Positions 54,278 to 63,726 of a stretch of DNA of 64,000 nucleotides are shown here, piece after piece. The stretch lies in assembly GCF_000718095.1 (NCBI RefSeq), contig NZ_JOEI01000015.1, forward strand, positions 85,039-149,038, written 5' to 3'. The notes beneath the pieces were generated by a model. The model ran no database searches and was not told the DNA's origin. It worked only from the letters and a program-made list of their open reading frames with translations. A program made the translations under genes and the position numbers. The DNA comes from Streptomyces scopuliridis RB72. Its GTDB lineage: Bacteria > Actinomycetota > Actinomycetes > Streptomycetales > Streptomycetaceae. How positions within the stretch are numbered: position 1 is the first letter of the stretch; each line of letters starts with the position of its first letter.

Positions 54278-55705
54278 GTGATCAGCGAATCCGTGGAGGA
54301 AGCCGTACGCCGAGCCCGAGCGGCGGTTGCGGAAGTGGCGTCATGGTCGCAGGCCGACACCGACAGGGCCGTCATGGCCGTCGGCTGGCACTGCTACCGG
54401 GAGGAGACCGCGCGCGGACTCGCCCGCCTCAGCCATGAGGAGACCGGCCTCGGGGACATCGAGGACCTGTACACCCTGCAACGCGGACGCGTGCTGGGGA
54501 TCCTCAACGATCTGCACGGCGCGCGGACCGTCGGCGTGGTGGAGGAACAGCCGGAACTGGGGCTCGTCAAGATAGCGAAACCGCTCGGGGTGATCGCCGT
54601 CGCCAGCCCCGCGACGGCTCCGGCCCCCGGCATCATCTGCAACGCCCTGCCGATGCTGAAGACCCGTAACGCGTCGGTCTTCAGCCCCAACCCGCGCGCA
54701 CACCGCAGCGCACTCGCCACACTGGACGTGATGCGTGCCGCGCTCTCGGAGATCGGGGCGCCCCCGGATCTGGTGCAGTGTCTGCCCGTGACCGGCCGTG
54801 AGGCCGGCGAACAGCTCATGGCCGCCGCTGACTCCGTCGTCGCCATCGGCGGGGCAGGGACGGTACGACGCGCCTACCGCAGCGGTACGCCGGCGATCGG
54901 CGCCGGCGTCGGCAACCCGACGGTGATCGTGGACGAGACCGCGGATCTTGAGGACGCCGTCGGCAAGATCCAGCACGGGGCCGGCTTCAACCACGGCACC
55001 TCCTGCTCGTCCGAGAGCAATGTGCTCGTGCACCACTCCATCGCCGCCGCGTTCGAGGAGACACTGGCACGCGCCGGCGCCCATCTCTGCACCGAGGAGG
55101 AGGCCGCCCGCGTCGTCCGGCTGCTGTGGCCGGACGGCAGCGCACTCAACCGCGAGCTGATCGGACGCCCCGCCGCGGACATCGCACGGGCCGCCGGGGT
55201 CACCCTCGACGCCTCGGAGAAGGTGACCGTCCTCGTCGTCCGGTGCGCCGACCCCCGGCAGGACTCCGCGGTGCTGCGGGAGAAGCTCTCCCCGCTGCTG
55301 ACCGTCTCCGTCTACACCGATTTCGACGAGGCCGTACGGCTGGTGCAGAACATCTCGGAGCGCTGCGGCCTCGGGCACAGCTGCGCCGTGCACACGGCCA
55401 GGACGGACCGGGTCATGCGGCTGGCCGAGGCCGTCTCCCACTGCCGTGTCGTGGTGAACCAGTCGACCATGACCAACACCGGCAGCCTCGCCAGTGGCGT
55501 GCCCTTCACCACCACGCTCTCCAGCGGGAGTTGGGGAGGGTCGAGTGTCTCGGGCAATGTCACCTGGCGGCACTTCCTCAACCACACCACCGTCTCCAGG
55601 CCCATCCCCGCACGCGTCCCCGACGAGGCGGCGCTCTTCGGCGCGTACTGGGAGGACGCACGGGACGCGGGTCCTCGGGGCGCCCTGTCGGTGGCGGACG
55701 CCTGA
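54278..55705 (+). CDS. CoA-acylating aldehyde dehydrogenase family protein
   Basis: 475 residues from GTG 54278 (GGGGAG six bases upstream). Catalytic Cys near 243 in NHGTSCSSESNVLV, preceded by the dinucleotide-region segments PLGVIAVASPATAPAPGIICNA and VVAIGGAGTVRRAYRSG. The pattern around the Cys and lack of the classical Glu motif fit the acyl-CoA-reductase-like branch (AdhE/EutE/SauS relatives) that converts acyl-CoA to aldehyde. Thirty bases before the hydrolase on the same strand. Its place in an NRPS locus suggests aldehyde formation, but this is inferred. Confidence 0.85.
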   Translation: MISESVEEAVRRARAAVAEVASWSQADTDRAVMAVGWHCYREETARGLARLSHEETGLGDIEDLYTLQRGRVLGILNDLHGARTVGVVEEQPELGLVKIAKPLGVIAVASPATAPAPGIICNALPMLKTRNASVFSPNPRAHRSALATLDVMRAALSEIGAPPDLVQCLPVTGREAGEQLMAAADSVVAIGGAGTVRRAYRSGTPAIGAGVGNPTVIVDETADLEDAVGKIQHGAGFNHGTSCSSESNVLVHHSIAAAFEETLARAGAHLCTEEEAARVVRLLWPDGSALNRELIGRPAADIARAAGVTLDASEKVTVLVVRCADPRQDSAVLREKLSPLLTVSVYTDFDEAVRLVQNISERCGLGHSCAVHTARTDRVMRLAEAVSHCRVVVNQSTMTNTGSLASGVPFTTTLSSGSWGGSSVSGNVTWRHFLNHTTVSRPIPARVPDEAALFGAYWEDARDAGPRGALSVADA

Positions 55706-55735
55706 GCCGGAACGACAGCAGAACGGAGAACGTAC

Positions 55736-56545
55736 GTGCCGATCAGCCGCGTCAACGGAATCAACCTCAGCTTCGAGGACACCGGCCACGGCGAACCGGT
55801 GGTGATGGTGATGGGTTCGGGTGCGGGCGGCCGTTCCTGGCACCTCCACCAGGTGCCCGCCCTCACATCGGCCGGCTACCGGGTGATCACGTTCAACAAC
55901 CGCGGGATCCCGCCGACCGACGCCTGCGCCGGGGGCTTCACCATCGAGGACCTGATCGCCGACACGGCGGGGCTCATCGAGCGGCTCGACCTCGGCCCCT
56001 GCCGGCTCGTGGGCACCTCCCTCGGTGCCCATGTCGCCCAGGAACTCTGCCTGGCCCGGCCTGAGTTGGTCAGTCAGCTCGTACTGATGGCAACGCGCGG
56101 GCGCACGGACTTCATGCGCCGGGCACACGCGCGAGCGGAACGGGAGTTCCATGACAACGGTGGCACGATGACACCGCTGTACGGGGCCACCCTCCGCGCT
56201 CTGCAGAATCTGTCGCCCGCGACTCTGAGCGAGGACAAGGAGGTCCGGGACTGGCTGGACATCTTCGAACTCGCGCCCGTGTCGCAGCTGCCGGGGTACC
56301 GCGCCCAGCTCGATATCGACATCACCACCAACCGGCTGGACGCCTACCGGGGAATCGACAGGCCCTGCCTTGTCATCGGTTTCTCGGACGATCTGATACT
56401 GCCCCCGCACTTCAGCCGTGAAGTCGCCGACGCGATACCGGGATCCCGCTATACGGAGATCCGTGACGCCGGTCACTACGGCTATCTGGAACGCCCCGAC
56501 GGAGTCAATGCCGCGCTGCTCGAATTCTTCGCGCAGTACAGCTGA
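55736..56545 (+). CDS. Alpha/beta hydrolase
   Basis: 269 residues from GTG 55736. Nucleophile elbow LVGTSLGAHVAQEL (Ser about 95), oxyanion MVMGSGAGG, acid Asp in VIGFSDDLILPPHF and catalytic His in IRDAGHYGYLERPD (about 250). Fits the fluoroacetate/haloperoxidase/esterase branch. In an NRPS locus it may be a type II thioesterase-like editing or ester-cleaving enzyme, though the motif GTSLG is not diagnostic. Follows the aldehyde dehydrogenase by 30 bases. Confidence 0.85.
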   Translation: MPISRVNGINLSFEDTGHGEPVVMVMGSGAGGRSWHLHQVPALTSAGYRVITFNNRGIPPTDACAGGFTIEDLIADTAGLIERLDLGPCRLVGTSLGAHVAQELCLARPELVSQLVLMATRGRTDFMRRAHARAEREFHDNGGTMTPLYGATLRALQNLSPATLSEDKEVRDWLDIFELAPVSQLPGYRAQLDIDITTNRLDAYRGIDRPCLVIGFSDDLILPPHFSREVADAIPGSRYTEIRDAGHYGYLERPDGVNAALLEFFAQYS

Positions 56546-56753
56546 TCCGGCGAGGTCAGGCGCATCGCGTCAGCGCACCGTCCACGTACCACCACGCACC
56601 ATCCATCCGCCTATCGGCACACATCGAATATCAGGTTCCGGCTGGGGACGCTTTGGTCCCAGGCAAAACAGTTGAACCGGCTGAAGCGGCTGGGAGATCA
56701 TGCCGCGGGGGGCCGGGGGAAGTCCGGAACCCGGACATGGGGAAGGGAAACTC

Positions 56754-56999
56754 ATGGAGAACCCGTTCGACAACGACAACGGCTCTTTCTACGTACTGGT
56801 CAACCACGAGAACCAGCACTCGCTGTGGCCCACGTTCGCGAACGTCCCGGACGGCTGGACGGTCGTCTTCGGCGAGGACAGCCGGCAGGCCTGCCTCGAC
56901 TACGTGGAGAAGAACTGGACGGACATGCGCCCCGCCAGCCTCATACGCGAGATGGAGGGCGAGACGGTACCGGCCGGAAAGGCCGGCGTCCCCGCCTGA
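56754..56999 (+). CDS. MbtH-like protein
   Basis: 81 residues from ATG 56754 (GGGAAGGGAAACTC upstream). The family signature is clear: [40 protein letters not shown], then [17 protein letters not shown]. MbtH-like proteins bind adenylation domains and are needed for their folding and activity. It is the expected partner of the NRPS starting at 63727 (and possibly of the A-T-R enzyme at 12870-16160). Confidence 0.95.
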   Translation: MENPFDNDNGSFYVLVNHENQHSLWPTFANVPDGWTVVFGEDSRQACLDYVEKNWTDMRPASLIREMEGETVPAGKAGVPA

Positions 57000-57058
57000 C
57001 ACACCGGGCGCCAGGCGCGTCCGGCCACGAACGGCCACGCGAGTGGAGCAGAAGCAAC

Positions 57059-57092
57059 GCGGGTGCCCCGGAATGCGGTCCGGGGCACCCGC
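57059..57092. terminator. Strong hairpin after MbtH-like gene
   Basis: GCGGGTGCCCCGGA (57059-57072) pairs perfectly with TCCGGGGCACCCGC (57079-57092) around ATGCGG, followed by CCTTT. It lies 60 bases after the MbtH-like stop and before the convergent ABC permease end, so it may end transcription from both sides. Confidence 0.85.
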
Positions 57093-57160
57093 CCTTTGCG
57101 TGTACGGGCGAGTGCCGGGGGAAGGGAGTCCGGCATCGCTCCGTACCCGCGGTCCGGCCG

Positions 57161-57958
57161 TCAGACCACGTCCCGTCGCATGGGGACCAGTACGGCCACG
57201 GCCGCCGCGACGAGAGCGTAACCCGCCAGCAGCAGTCCGCCGCCCACCGGTGACAGCAACGACACCGGACTGGTGGACAGTTCGTCCGCCAGGACATCAG
57301 CGAGATAGGTGAAGCTGGTGAGCGAGGCCGTCGCGCCACCCGGCAGCAGCGGGTAGAGCAGATTGACCCCGGGGATCATCATCAGGATCAGCTCGCCCAT
57401 GTAGAGATAGCCGATCACCACCGCGAGAGCGACGATCTGATTGCGGATCAGCGCGCCCATCGCCACCCCGAGCAGGGTGTAGACCGCCATCGTCAGCGCC
57501 AGCCTGAGGAGCAGCTCGATCACCGTGCCGGTCGCCAGCCCGGGAGTGACCCCGCGGGCGGCGAGCGCCCCGAAGAACCCCGCGCCCGCGCCGGCGGTCT
57601 GCACCAGCCCGTACACCAGACCGGCCACGCCGAAGGTGACCAGCTTGGCGGTGAGCACCTGCCAGCGCTGCGGGGCGAAGAGGAACGTGAACGTGGCCGT
57701 ACGGTGCCGGTACTCCGACGTCATGGCCAGCGTGCCCAGCGCCGCGGGGACGAAGACCGTGAAGCCCAGCATCCCGAAGACCGACAGGACACCCTCCTCC
57801 GTCTCCAGTCCCGGCATGGGCGGCGAGAAATTCTCCGGTCCGACGGCGGTCAGCAGCCCGACCATGCCACCGCCCAGGACGACGGCGGTCAGCAGCGCCC
57901 ACAGCCACATGCGCGTGGCCAGCAGCCGGCGGAACTCCGCCTTGATCAGCGCGTTCAT
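57161..57958 (-). CDS. ABC-2 type permease
   Basis: 265 residues with six hydrophobic segments, start ATG 57958 overlapping the ATPase stop (ATGA). N-terminus MNALIKAEFRRLLATRMWLW is typical of ABC-2 permeases; the third extracellular loop is short. It forms an exporter with the product of 57955-58887. It may export a peptide product of the locus or confer immunity; no substrate evidence. Confidence 0.88.
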   Translation of the reverse strand: MNALIKAEFRRLLATRMWLWALLTAVVLGGGMVGLLTAVGPENFSPPMPGLETEEGVLSVFGMLGFTVFVPAALGTLAMTSEYRHRTATFTFLFAPQRWQVLTAKLVTFGVAGLVYGLVQTAGAGAGFFGALAARGVTPGLATGTVIELLLRLALTMAVYTLLGVAMGALIRNQIVALAVVIGYLYMGELILMMIPGVNLLYPLLPGGATASLTSFTYLADVLADELSTSPVSLLSPVGGGLLLAGYALVAAAVAVLVPMRRDVV

Positions 57959-58887
57959 CGGGCGTCCCCCTCGCTGTCCGCGGTCAGTTCGAAGAACAGC
58001 TGCTCCAGACTCGTGTCCTCGGTGAGCAGTTCATGCACCCGCAGCCTCGCGGCCGACGCCAGATCGGCGATCTGCGCGGTCGCGAGCCCCTGCACCCGCA
58101 GCGCGCCGTCGTGCCCCGTCTCGACGCTCTGCGCGGCCACCCCGTCCGAAGTGCCCCGAAGCAGTACCTTCTTGAGCGCCTCGGCGTCGGGGGAGCGGAC
58201 CAGTACGGTCGAGGGCCTGAACCGCTCCATCTCCCGCAGCGGGCCGGCCGCGACCAGCGTGCCGCGCCGGATCATCACGATGTCGTCCACGATCTGCTGG
58301 ACCTCGCTGAGCACATGGCTCGACACCAGTACGGTGCGCCCCTCGTCGGCGAGTTCGCGCAGGAAGCGGCGCAGCCACGCGATGCCCTCGGGGTCGAGGC
58401 CATTGCTCGGCTCGTCGAGCAGCAGCACCTGGGGGTCGCCCAGCAGCGCGGTCGCGAGACTGAGCCGCTGCTTCATCCCGGTGGAGAAGGTGCGCGTCTT
58501 GCGGTGCGCGGCGTGCGCGAGGCCGAGCCGGTCGAGTAACTCCTCGACGCGGCCCGCCGGATGGCCGCCCATGGTGCGGTAGATCCGCAGATGGTCGCGC
58601 GCCGAGTGATTGGGATGGAAGGCCGAGGCGTCGAGCACCGCCCCGACGATCTCGGAGGGCCGGCGCAGCTCCCCGTACCGCTTGCCGCCGATCGTGGCGG
58701 TGCCCGCGGTCGGGGTGACCAGGCCCAGGATCATGCGCATGGTCGTGGTCTTGCCGGCCCCGTTGGGGCCGAGGAAGCCGGTGATGACGCCCGGCTCCAC
58801 GGAGAAGCTGAGACTGTCCACCGCGGTGACCGGCCCGAACCGCTTGGTCAGGCCGGTCACCTCGATCCGGTAGTTCGGCTGGTTCAT
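57955..58887 (-). CDS. ABC transporter ATP-binding protein
   Basis: 310 residues. Walker A GPNGAGKTTTMRMILG (about 38), signature FSTGMKQRLSLATALLG (about 134-150), Walker B LLLDEPSNGLDPEGIAWLR (about 157-175) and H-loop VLVSSHVLSEV. DRA-type antibiotic exporter subfamily. The start overlaps the upstream gene (TGATG), so with the permease and the small protein at 58887-59255 it forms a three-gene operon. Confidence 0.93.
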   Translation of the reverse strand: MNQPNYRIEVTGLTKRFGPVTAVDSLSFSVEPGVITGFLGPNGAGKTTTMRMILGLVTPTAGTATIGGKRYGELRRPSEIVGAVLDASAFHPNHSARDHLRIYRTMGGHPAGRVEELLDRLGLAHAAHRKTRTFSTGMKQRLSLATALLGDPQVLLLDEPSNGLDPEGIAWLRRFLRELADEGRTVLVSSHVLSEVQQIVDDIVMIRRGTLVAAGPLREMERFRPSTVLVRSPDAEALKKVLLRGTSDGVAAQSVETGHDGALRVQGLATAQIADLASAARLRVHELLTEDTSLEQLFFELTADSEGDAR

Positions 58888-59255
58888 CAGCTCTTCCCCA
58901 GGCGTTGTCCGACGAGCTCGGCGAGCTGGTCCGCGTCGTCGAGCGAGAGGACCAGTTCGTCGACCTTCTCACCGTCGGGGGTGCGGTCGAGCAGGATGTG
59001 CAGGCCGGGCTTGCCGCGATAGGCCGCCACGAGCTGACGCGGCCCGACCATGACGCCCCAGAAGCCGATCTTGGCGAACCCCGAGACGACCAGGCCGTTG
59101 CGAGAACCGCGGGCGACGCTCAGCGGACGGTCGACCCGGGTCACCTGGCGCACACTCGCCAGCGGAACGGTCAGTGAGCTGCGGTGGAGCCAGGTCTGCT
59201 CCCGTCGGCTGAACTCGACCGTCAGCTCCGCGCCGGAAACCTTCATCTCTGCCAT
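58887..59255 (-). CDS. Conserved protein preceding ABC transporter, PH-like fold
   Basis: 122 residues from ATG 59255 (nine bases after GGGAGGG); ATG 59264 has no spacing from that site. Beta-rich: ELTVEFSRREQTWLHRSSLT, PLASVRQVTRV, RGSRNGLVVSGFAKIGFWG, HILLDRTPDGEKVDELVLSL. Bacterial PH-domain-like proteins of this size commonly precede ABC-2 exporters and a YtrA regulator. Function unknown. Confidence 0.72.
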   Translation of the reverse strand: MAEMKVSGAELTVEFSRREQTWLHRSSLTVPLASVRQVTRVDRPLSVARGSRNGLVVSGFAKIGFWGVMVGPRQLVAAYRGKPGLHILLDRTPDGEKVDELVLSLDDADQLAELVGQRLGKS

Positions 59256-59341
59256 GGGATCCATCCCTCCCTCTGGGACCCGGGGTGCGGTCCTGCCGTG
59301 GCCATCTGTTCTAGTAGTTGTATATCAGATAGAGTGAGCTT

Positions 59342-59749
59342 GTGCATCTAGTACTCGATCTCGACAGCGAGGTCCCGATCTATCAGCAGATCCGGGACCG
59401 GGTGGTGGAAGCCATCGCCGACGGCCTGCTGGCGCCTGGCGCGTCCCTGCCCTCCACCAGGCAGTTCGCCGTCGACCTGGCGATCAACTTCCACACCGTG
59501 AACAAGGCGTACGACCTGCTGCGGCGCGAGGGCATCATCCGCATCAACCGCAAGAGCGGAGCGGTGGTCCACCCGGACGTGCGGAGGGCGACGGCGGAGC
59601 TGCGGGTGGGGGTCGACTGGGAGCAGCGGCTGCGCACGCTCCTGGCCGAAGCGGTGGTACGAGGCGTTCCGGAGGGGGAGGTCTTGACGTACGTACGGAC
59701 GACCCTGGAGGGGTTCGCCAAGCAGAGCGAGGGGGGTGGGCAGGGATGA
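59342..59749 (+). CDS. YtrA-subfamily GntR regulator
   Basis: 135 residues from GTG 59342. Winged helix EVPIYQQIRDRVVEAIADGL, PSTRQFAVDLAINFHTVNKA, then YDLLRREGIIRINRKSGAVV. The short C-terminal helix pair is typical of the YtrA subfamily, which usually controls ABC-2 exporters. Here it is divergent from the three-gene ABC unit, across an 86-base gap with an AT-rich stretch (GTTGTATATCAGATAGAG at about 59317-59334) that is probably its promoter and binding region. Confidence 0.9.
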   Translation: MHLVLDLDSEVPIYQQIRDRVVEAIADGLLAPGASLPSTRQFAVDLAINFHTVNKAYDLLRREGIIRINRKSGAVVHPDVRRATAELRVGVDWEQRLRTLLAEAVVRGVPEGEVLTYVRTTLEGFAKQSEGGGQG

Positions 59750-59790
59750 GGGGCGCCGGCGGATCCGGTGGACCAGGAGGGGGGCGGGGA

Positions 59791-60774
59791 TCAGCCGGGG
59801 TGCGCCGGCGGCTCGGGCGGCGGTCCCTTCAGCAGAGCCTCACCCAGCGGCGTGAGGGTGTGGATCGCGCAGGTGCGCGTACGGGTCGTCGACACCAGCC
59901 CGGCGTTGCGCAGCACGCTGGCGTGCTGGCTCGCCGAACCGGCCGACACCCCCACATACTGGGCGAGTTCGGTCGTCGTACGGCTTTCGGTGAGCGCTTG
60001 GAGCACCGCGGAGCGCGTGCTTCCGACGAGAGCGGACAGTGACTGTTTCGGCTGGGTGAGGTTCCACAGGGCGGAGGCCATCATGGGGTCGGGATGTACC
60101 GGGTAGACGAGGATCGGCGCTCTCTCCGGCGCGGCCTCGTCGAGAAAGAGACGCGGGGGACCGGACAGGAAGAGGGAGGGCGCGAGCAGCAGACCGGAAC
60201 CTCGCAGCCGTACCTCGGCCGGCCGTGCCCGGTCGCTCGGGATCGTCAGGACGGGCGGCTGCCAGCGGATCCCCTGATCCATGGCCCGGAACAGCTCGTG
60301 CATGCCGCCGGTGAACATGAGCCGGCCGCTTGCCTCGCGCTCGCTCTCCAGGAAGCTGTGAATCCGGGGCCAGTACGGCTGGATCGCCTCCTCCGCGAAC
60401 TCGCGGAGAAAGGCCGGAAGAGGGGTGGGAGAGGCTTGGGCGGACGGGGCCTGGGGGGACGGAAGGCCGCTGACCCCGGCTCTCACCTTTCCCGACGCCG
60501 ACAGCGTGATCGACAGCAGACCGGGGGAGGCGGCAAGGCTCTCGGCCAGACTCAGCAGCTGATGGAGGCGCCGGCCCTGCCGGACCTTGACCGTCTTGCG
60601 CCATTCGGAGAACGCGTCGTCGTTATTCCGGTGGAGAACCCCAAGCGCGAAAAGGGACTCGGGGACAGGCCCGAGAGATCTGTGCAGTCGAAAATTCATT
60701 ACGTCCTTGAAGGTGAAATGAATTCTCTGAGTGTGACCAGTCGGTCCGTCATTTCTGCGTTCGCCTCTATTCAT
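59791..60774 (-). CDS. Winged-helix (ArsR-type) regulator, DUF5937-like, paralogue 2
   Basis: 327 residues if started at ATG 60774 (MNRGERRNDGPTGH); the paralogue's conserved start QRIHFT lies 15 residues inside. HTH near 245-300: SALVGSTRSAVLQALTESRT, TTELAQYVGVSAGSASQHAS, LRNAGLVSTTRTRTCAIHTL. Strong resemblance to the gene at 52246-53199 over its length. It sits between the GntR gene and the DUF1648/DUF5808-like gene, in the opposite orientation, and may control the NRPS locus. Confidence 0.87.
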   Translation of the reverse strand: MNRGERRNDGPTGHTQRIHFTFKDVMNFRLHRSLGPVPESLFALGVLHRNNDDAFSEWRKTVKVRQGRRLHQLLSLAESLAASPGLLSITLSASGKVRAGVSGLPSPQAPSAQASPTPLPAFLREFAEEAIQPYWPRIHSFLESEREASGRLMFTGGMHELFRAMDQGIRWQPPVLTIPSDRARPAEVRLRGSGLLLAPSLFLSGPPRLFLDEAAPERAPILVYPVHPDPMMASALWNLTQPKQSLSALVGSTRSAVLQALTESRTTTELAQYVGVSAGSASQHASVLRNAGLVSTTRTRTCAIHTLTPLGEALLKGPPPEPPAHPG

Positions 60775-60990
60775 GCCCGAGTGAACCCCCGTCCGCTCAT
60801 TCCCGGATCTCCGGGTGAGTCGTGCACCATGACACACGGCCATGATGCACGACGGGCGCGTGGCCGCGCAGTGAATACCGATCGGTAATAACACCCGGAC
60901 AATTCCCGGGGAAACCCGTTCGACCTGCGGGTTTCAGTCCTGACCAAAGGCGCTTGCAAGGCAGGCGGCCGATGCGAGAAATTGGATTAG

Positions 60991-62178
60991 GTGAACACCG
61001 TGCTTGTCAGCCTGCTCGTCAATTCCGGGATCCTGCTGGCGCTGGGGGCCACCCTGTACGCCGCGCCGAGCCCGCTCCTCAACCCCCACTCCGTTCCCTT
61101 CGGCGTACGGGTACCGCCCGACAAGGCGGACGCCCCCGAAGTGAGCGAACAACGCCGCCGCTACCGCGCCCTGTTACTGCGGGCCACCCTCATTGTCACC
61201 GTCGCCGCCCTCGTTATCGGCGCCGTGCTGGACAGCGTCGCGGTCGGTGGTGTGGCGGCGGCCGTGCTCTGCGTCATCGCCGCCGCGCTGTGGCTGAGCG
61301 CGCACCGCGCCCTCGCCCGCGCGAAGGAGCGGGGCAACTGGTACGAGCACGTACGGCAGGGCGCGGTCATGGACACCTCCCTGCGCACCGACCCCGTACG
61401 GCTCCCCTGGGCATGGGCGATTCCCTCGCTCGTGGTGGTCGTCGTGACCGCCGTCGCCGGTGCGATCGTCTACCCGCAGCTGCCCGAGATGATGGCGCTC
61501 CCGGAACGCTCAGCGAACGGGACCGTCTACCGCGAGATCACGACCACCTTCTGGACCGCGTTCAGCCTGGTCTTCGCCCAGATCCTGCTGACCGCCATGG
61601 TGATCGGGACAGTCGCCGCCGTCCTGCGCGCCCGCGCGGACCTGGATGTCTCGCGGCCCCGGAGCAGCGCCGCCCAGCACCGCCGCTACCTCAGTCTGAC
61701 GGCACGCAGTCTGCTGGGCATCGCCGCGCTGCTCAACCTCATGCTGCTCGGGCTCTCCGGGATGATGTGGAGCGACAGCCGCTCCGGGGCCGTGCTGGCC
61801 CTGGTCATCGGCGTACCGCTGCTCGCGGCCGTCGCCGTGTCCGTGCCGCTCGTACGCATGGGACCCGGGGGCAGCCGGCTGGTGCTGGAAAGCGCGGACG
61901 GCTCGGGTGGCTCGAACGGCATGGGCTCGGTTGGCCTCGGTGGCCCGGGTGCCCCGGACGAGGGGACCGGGCTGGTACCGCGCGACGACGACCGCCACTG
62001 GTACGGCGCCGGCACCGTCTACGTCAACGCCGACGATCCCGCCATCCTCGTGCCCCGGCGCGTGGGCATGGGCTGGACCGTCAACCTGGGCAATCTCCGG
62101 TTCCTGATCATCTCCGCGGCGGTGTTCGCGATCGCCGCCGGAGCGACGGTCGTGTCCGTCACCATGGGATCGAGCTAG
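60991..62178 (+). CDS. Multi-spanning membrane protein (DUF1648/DUF5808-like)
   Basis: 395 residues from GTG 60991. About seven hydrophobic helices. The DUF1648-like region contains YPQLPEMMALPERSANGTVY. The C-terminal DUF5808-like part has DDDRHWYGAGTVYVNADDPA and ILVPRRVGMGWTVNLGN. Similar proteins are typically encoded next to YtrA-type GntR genes and resemble SdpI immunity proteins. Here the GntR gene is separated from it by the inserted paralogue-2 regulator. Possible immunity or signalling role. Confidence 0.75.
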   Translation: MNTVLVSLLVNSGILLALGATLYAAPSPLLNPHSVPFGVRVPPDKADAPEVSEQRRRYRALLLRATLIVTVAALVIGAVLDSVAVGGVAAAVLCVIAAALWLSAHRALARAKERGNWYEHVRQGAVMDTSLRTDPVRLPWAWAIPSLVVVVVTAVAGAIVYPQLPEMMALPERSANGTVYREITTTFWTAFSLVFAQILLTAMVIGTVAAVLRARADLDVSRPRSSAAQHRRYLSLTARSLLGIAALLNLMLLGLSGMMWSDSRSGAVLALVIGVPLLAAVAVSVPLVRMGPGGSRLVLESADGSGGSNGMGSVGLGGPGAPDEGTGLVPRDDDRHWYGAGTVYVNADDPAILVPRRVGMGWTVNLGNLRFLIISAAVFAIAAGATVVSVTMGSS

Positions 62179-62303
62179 CTCGCGCACCTAGTAAATCCCC
62201 TCTGACCAGGGGGTTTCCACTGCCGTCGAAGATGATTGCGGAAGCGGGTCCGGAGGGAGAGCCTGGGGGCAGTGAGACACCGGACAGCGGGGGGAAGTCT
62301 TCA

Positions 62304-63659
62304 GTGGGTACGAGCGGATCGCCGGACCGCGTCGCGGACATCTTCGAAGAACTCGCGCGCGAACATCGCGTTACGGGCGCGCAGTTGGCCCTCTACCGCG
62401 ACGGCGCCCTGACGGAGCACACGGTCGGCGTCGAATCCGTCCGGACGAAGAACCCGGTGACAGCTGACACCGCCTTCCCCTTCGGCTCCGTGACGAAGTT
62501 CTTCACGGCCGGCCTCACCATGCAGTTCGTCTCCGACGGCGACCTCGACCTCGACGAACCACTCTCCGGACTCGTGCCCGAGCTGAAGAGCGCGACCAAT
62601 CCGCTCCTCGGCACCGGCACGGTCCGTCAACTCCTCAGCCACACAGCCGGCCTGGCGGACAGCATCGAATACGCCGACATGCGCGGCCCCTCGTACCGGC
62701 GCTTCGCCACCGTATGCGGGGAAGAGCCGAACCTCTTCCCGCCCGGCCTCGCGTTCTCGTACTCCAACACCGGATACTGCCTGCTCGGCTCCGTCATCGA
62801 GGCCGTCTCCGGAATGGACTGGTGGACGGCGATGGACAGTTGCCTGCTGCGCCCGCTGGGCATCGAGCCCGCTTTTCTGCACGACCCCAGACCCGGGGCG
62901 GACCAGCCGGCCAGGACCAGGGCGGAGGGGCACGCGATACGCGCGGGCAGCGACGAAGCCGAGCCCGTCGACCATATGACGGCACTCTCCCTGGCGGCTG
63001 CCGGCGGCCTCGCCGGAAGCGCGCGGGACCTGGTCACCACCGCCCGACTGCACCTCGACGACCGTGACACCTTCGCCCACCGGCATCTGCTGCCGGAGGA
63101 CGCGATCCTCCAGATGCGGGACAGCGTGCCGGACGCCGAACCGTTCGGCCTCGCCGACGCCTGGGGCCTGGGCCTGATGTGCCACAGGAACGGGGACGAC
63201 GCGTGGTTCGGCCACGACGGCGCGGTCGGCGGCGCCACCTGCAACCTCCGAATCCATCCCGGCAGCAGCACGGCGCTCGCCGTGACCACCAACTCCACAG
63301 CGGGGCCCAAGCTGTGGGAGGACCTGGTGAGGGAGTTGCGCGCGAACGGGCTCGACCTCGGCCACTACAGCCTGCCGCACCCCGAGGCCCCGCAGGTCGG
63401 CGACCTCGGTGACTATCTCGGCAGCTACACCAACGGCGATCTGCTGCTGATGGTCGTGGCCGACGCTTCGGGAGAGCTGTTCCTCACCCGCGAGGACTAC
63501 TCGGACTACCTGCTCACCATCCACGAGGACGACCTCTTCGTCGCCCGGGACCGGGTCCACGACGCCCTGCCGATCATCGGAAGGTTCGTCAGGGAACGCG
63601 TCGGCGGCCCCGTCGCCCTCCTCCAGTACGGCGGCCGGGCCCTGCAACGACAGGGCTGA
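62304..63659 (+). CDS. Serine hydrolase, beta-lactamase/penicillin-binding family
   Basis: 451 residues from GTG 62304 (GGGGGAAG six bases upstream); ATG 62232 would add 24 residues. SxxK in PFGSVTKFFTAG (Ser about 60), YxN in FSYSNTGYCLLG (about 154-160) and HDGAVGG as the KTG equivalent. Class C beta-lactamase/DD-peptidase fold, 67 bases before the NRPS. Such enzymes in NRPS loci act as peptide cyclases or releasing esterases (PBP-type), or as hydrolases, and lack a signal peptide here, in keeping with an intracellular biosynthetic role. The C-terminal lipocalin-like part fits the family length. Confidence 0.87.
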   Translation: MGTSGSPDRVADIFEELAREHRVTGAQLALYRDGALTEHTVGVESVRTKNPVTADTAFPFGSVTKFFTAGLTMQFVSDGDLDLDEPLSGLVPELKSATNPLLGTGTVRQLLSHTAGLADSIEYADMRGPSYRRFATVCGEEPNLFPPGLAFSYSNTGYCLLGSVIEAVSGMDWWTAMDSCLLRPLGIEPAFLHDPRPGADQPARTRAEGHAIRAGSDEAEPVDHMTALSLAAAGGLAGSARDLVTTARLHLDDRDTFAHRHLLPEDAILQMRDSVPDAEPFGLADAWGLGLMCHRNGDDAWFGHDGAVGGATCNLRIHPGSSTALAVTTNSTAGPKLWEDLVRELRANGLDLGHYSLPHPEAPQVGDLGDYLGSYTNGDLLLMVVADASGELFLTREDYSDYLLTIHEDDLFVARDRVHDALPIIGRFVRERVGGPVALLQYGGRALQRQG

Positions 63660-63726
63660 GAGGGCGCCCCTACCGCGCGCGTGTGCCCACGGCGACACAT
63701 TCACGAGATATACGGGGAAATCAACG

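Noticed and set aside
60954..62231. Upstream extension of the serine hydrolase frame
   Set aside because: This stretch is an out-of-frame shadow of the DUF1648/DUF5808-like gene; the strong ribosome site places the hydrolase start at 62304.
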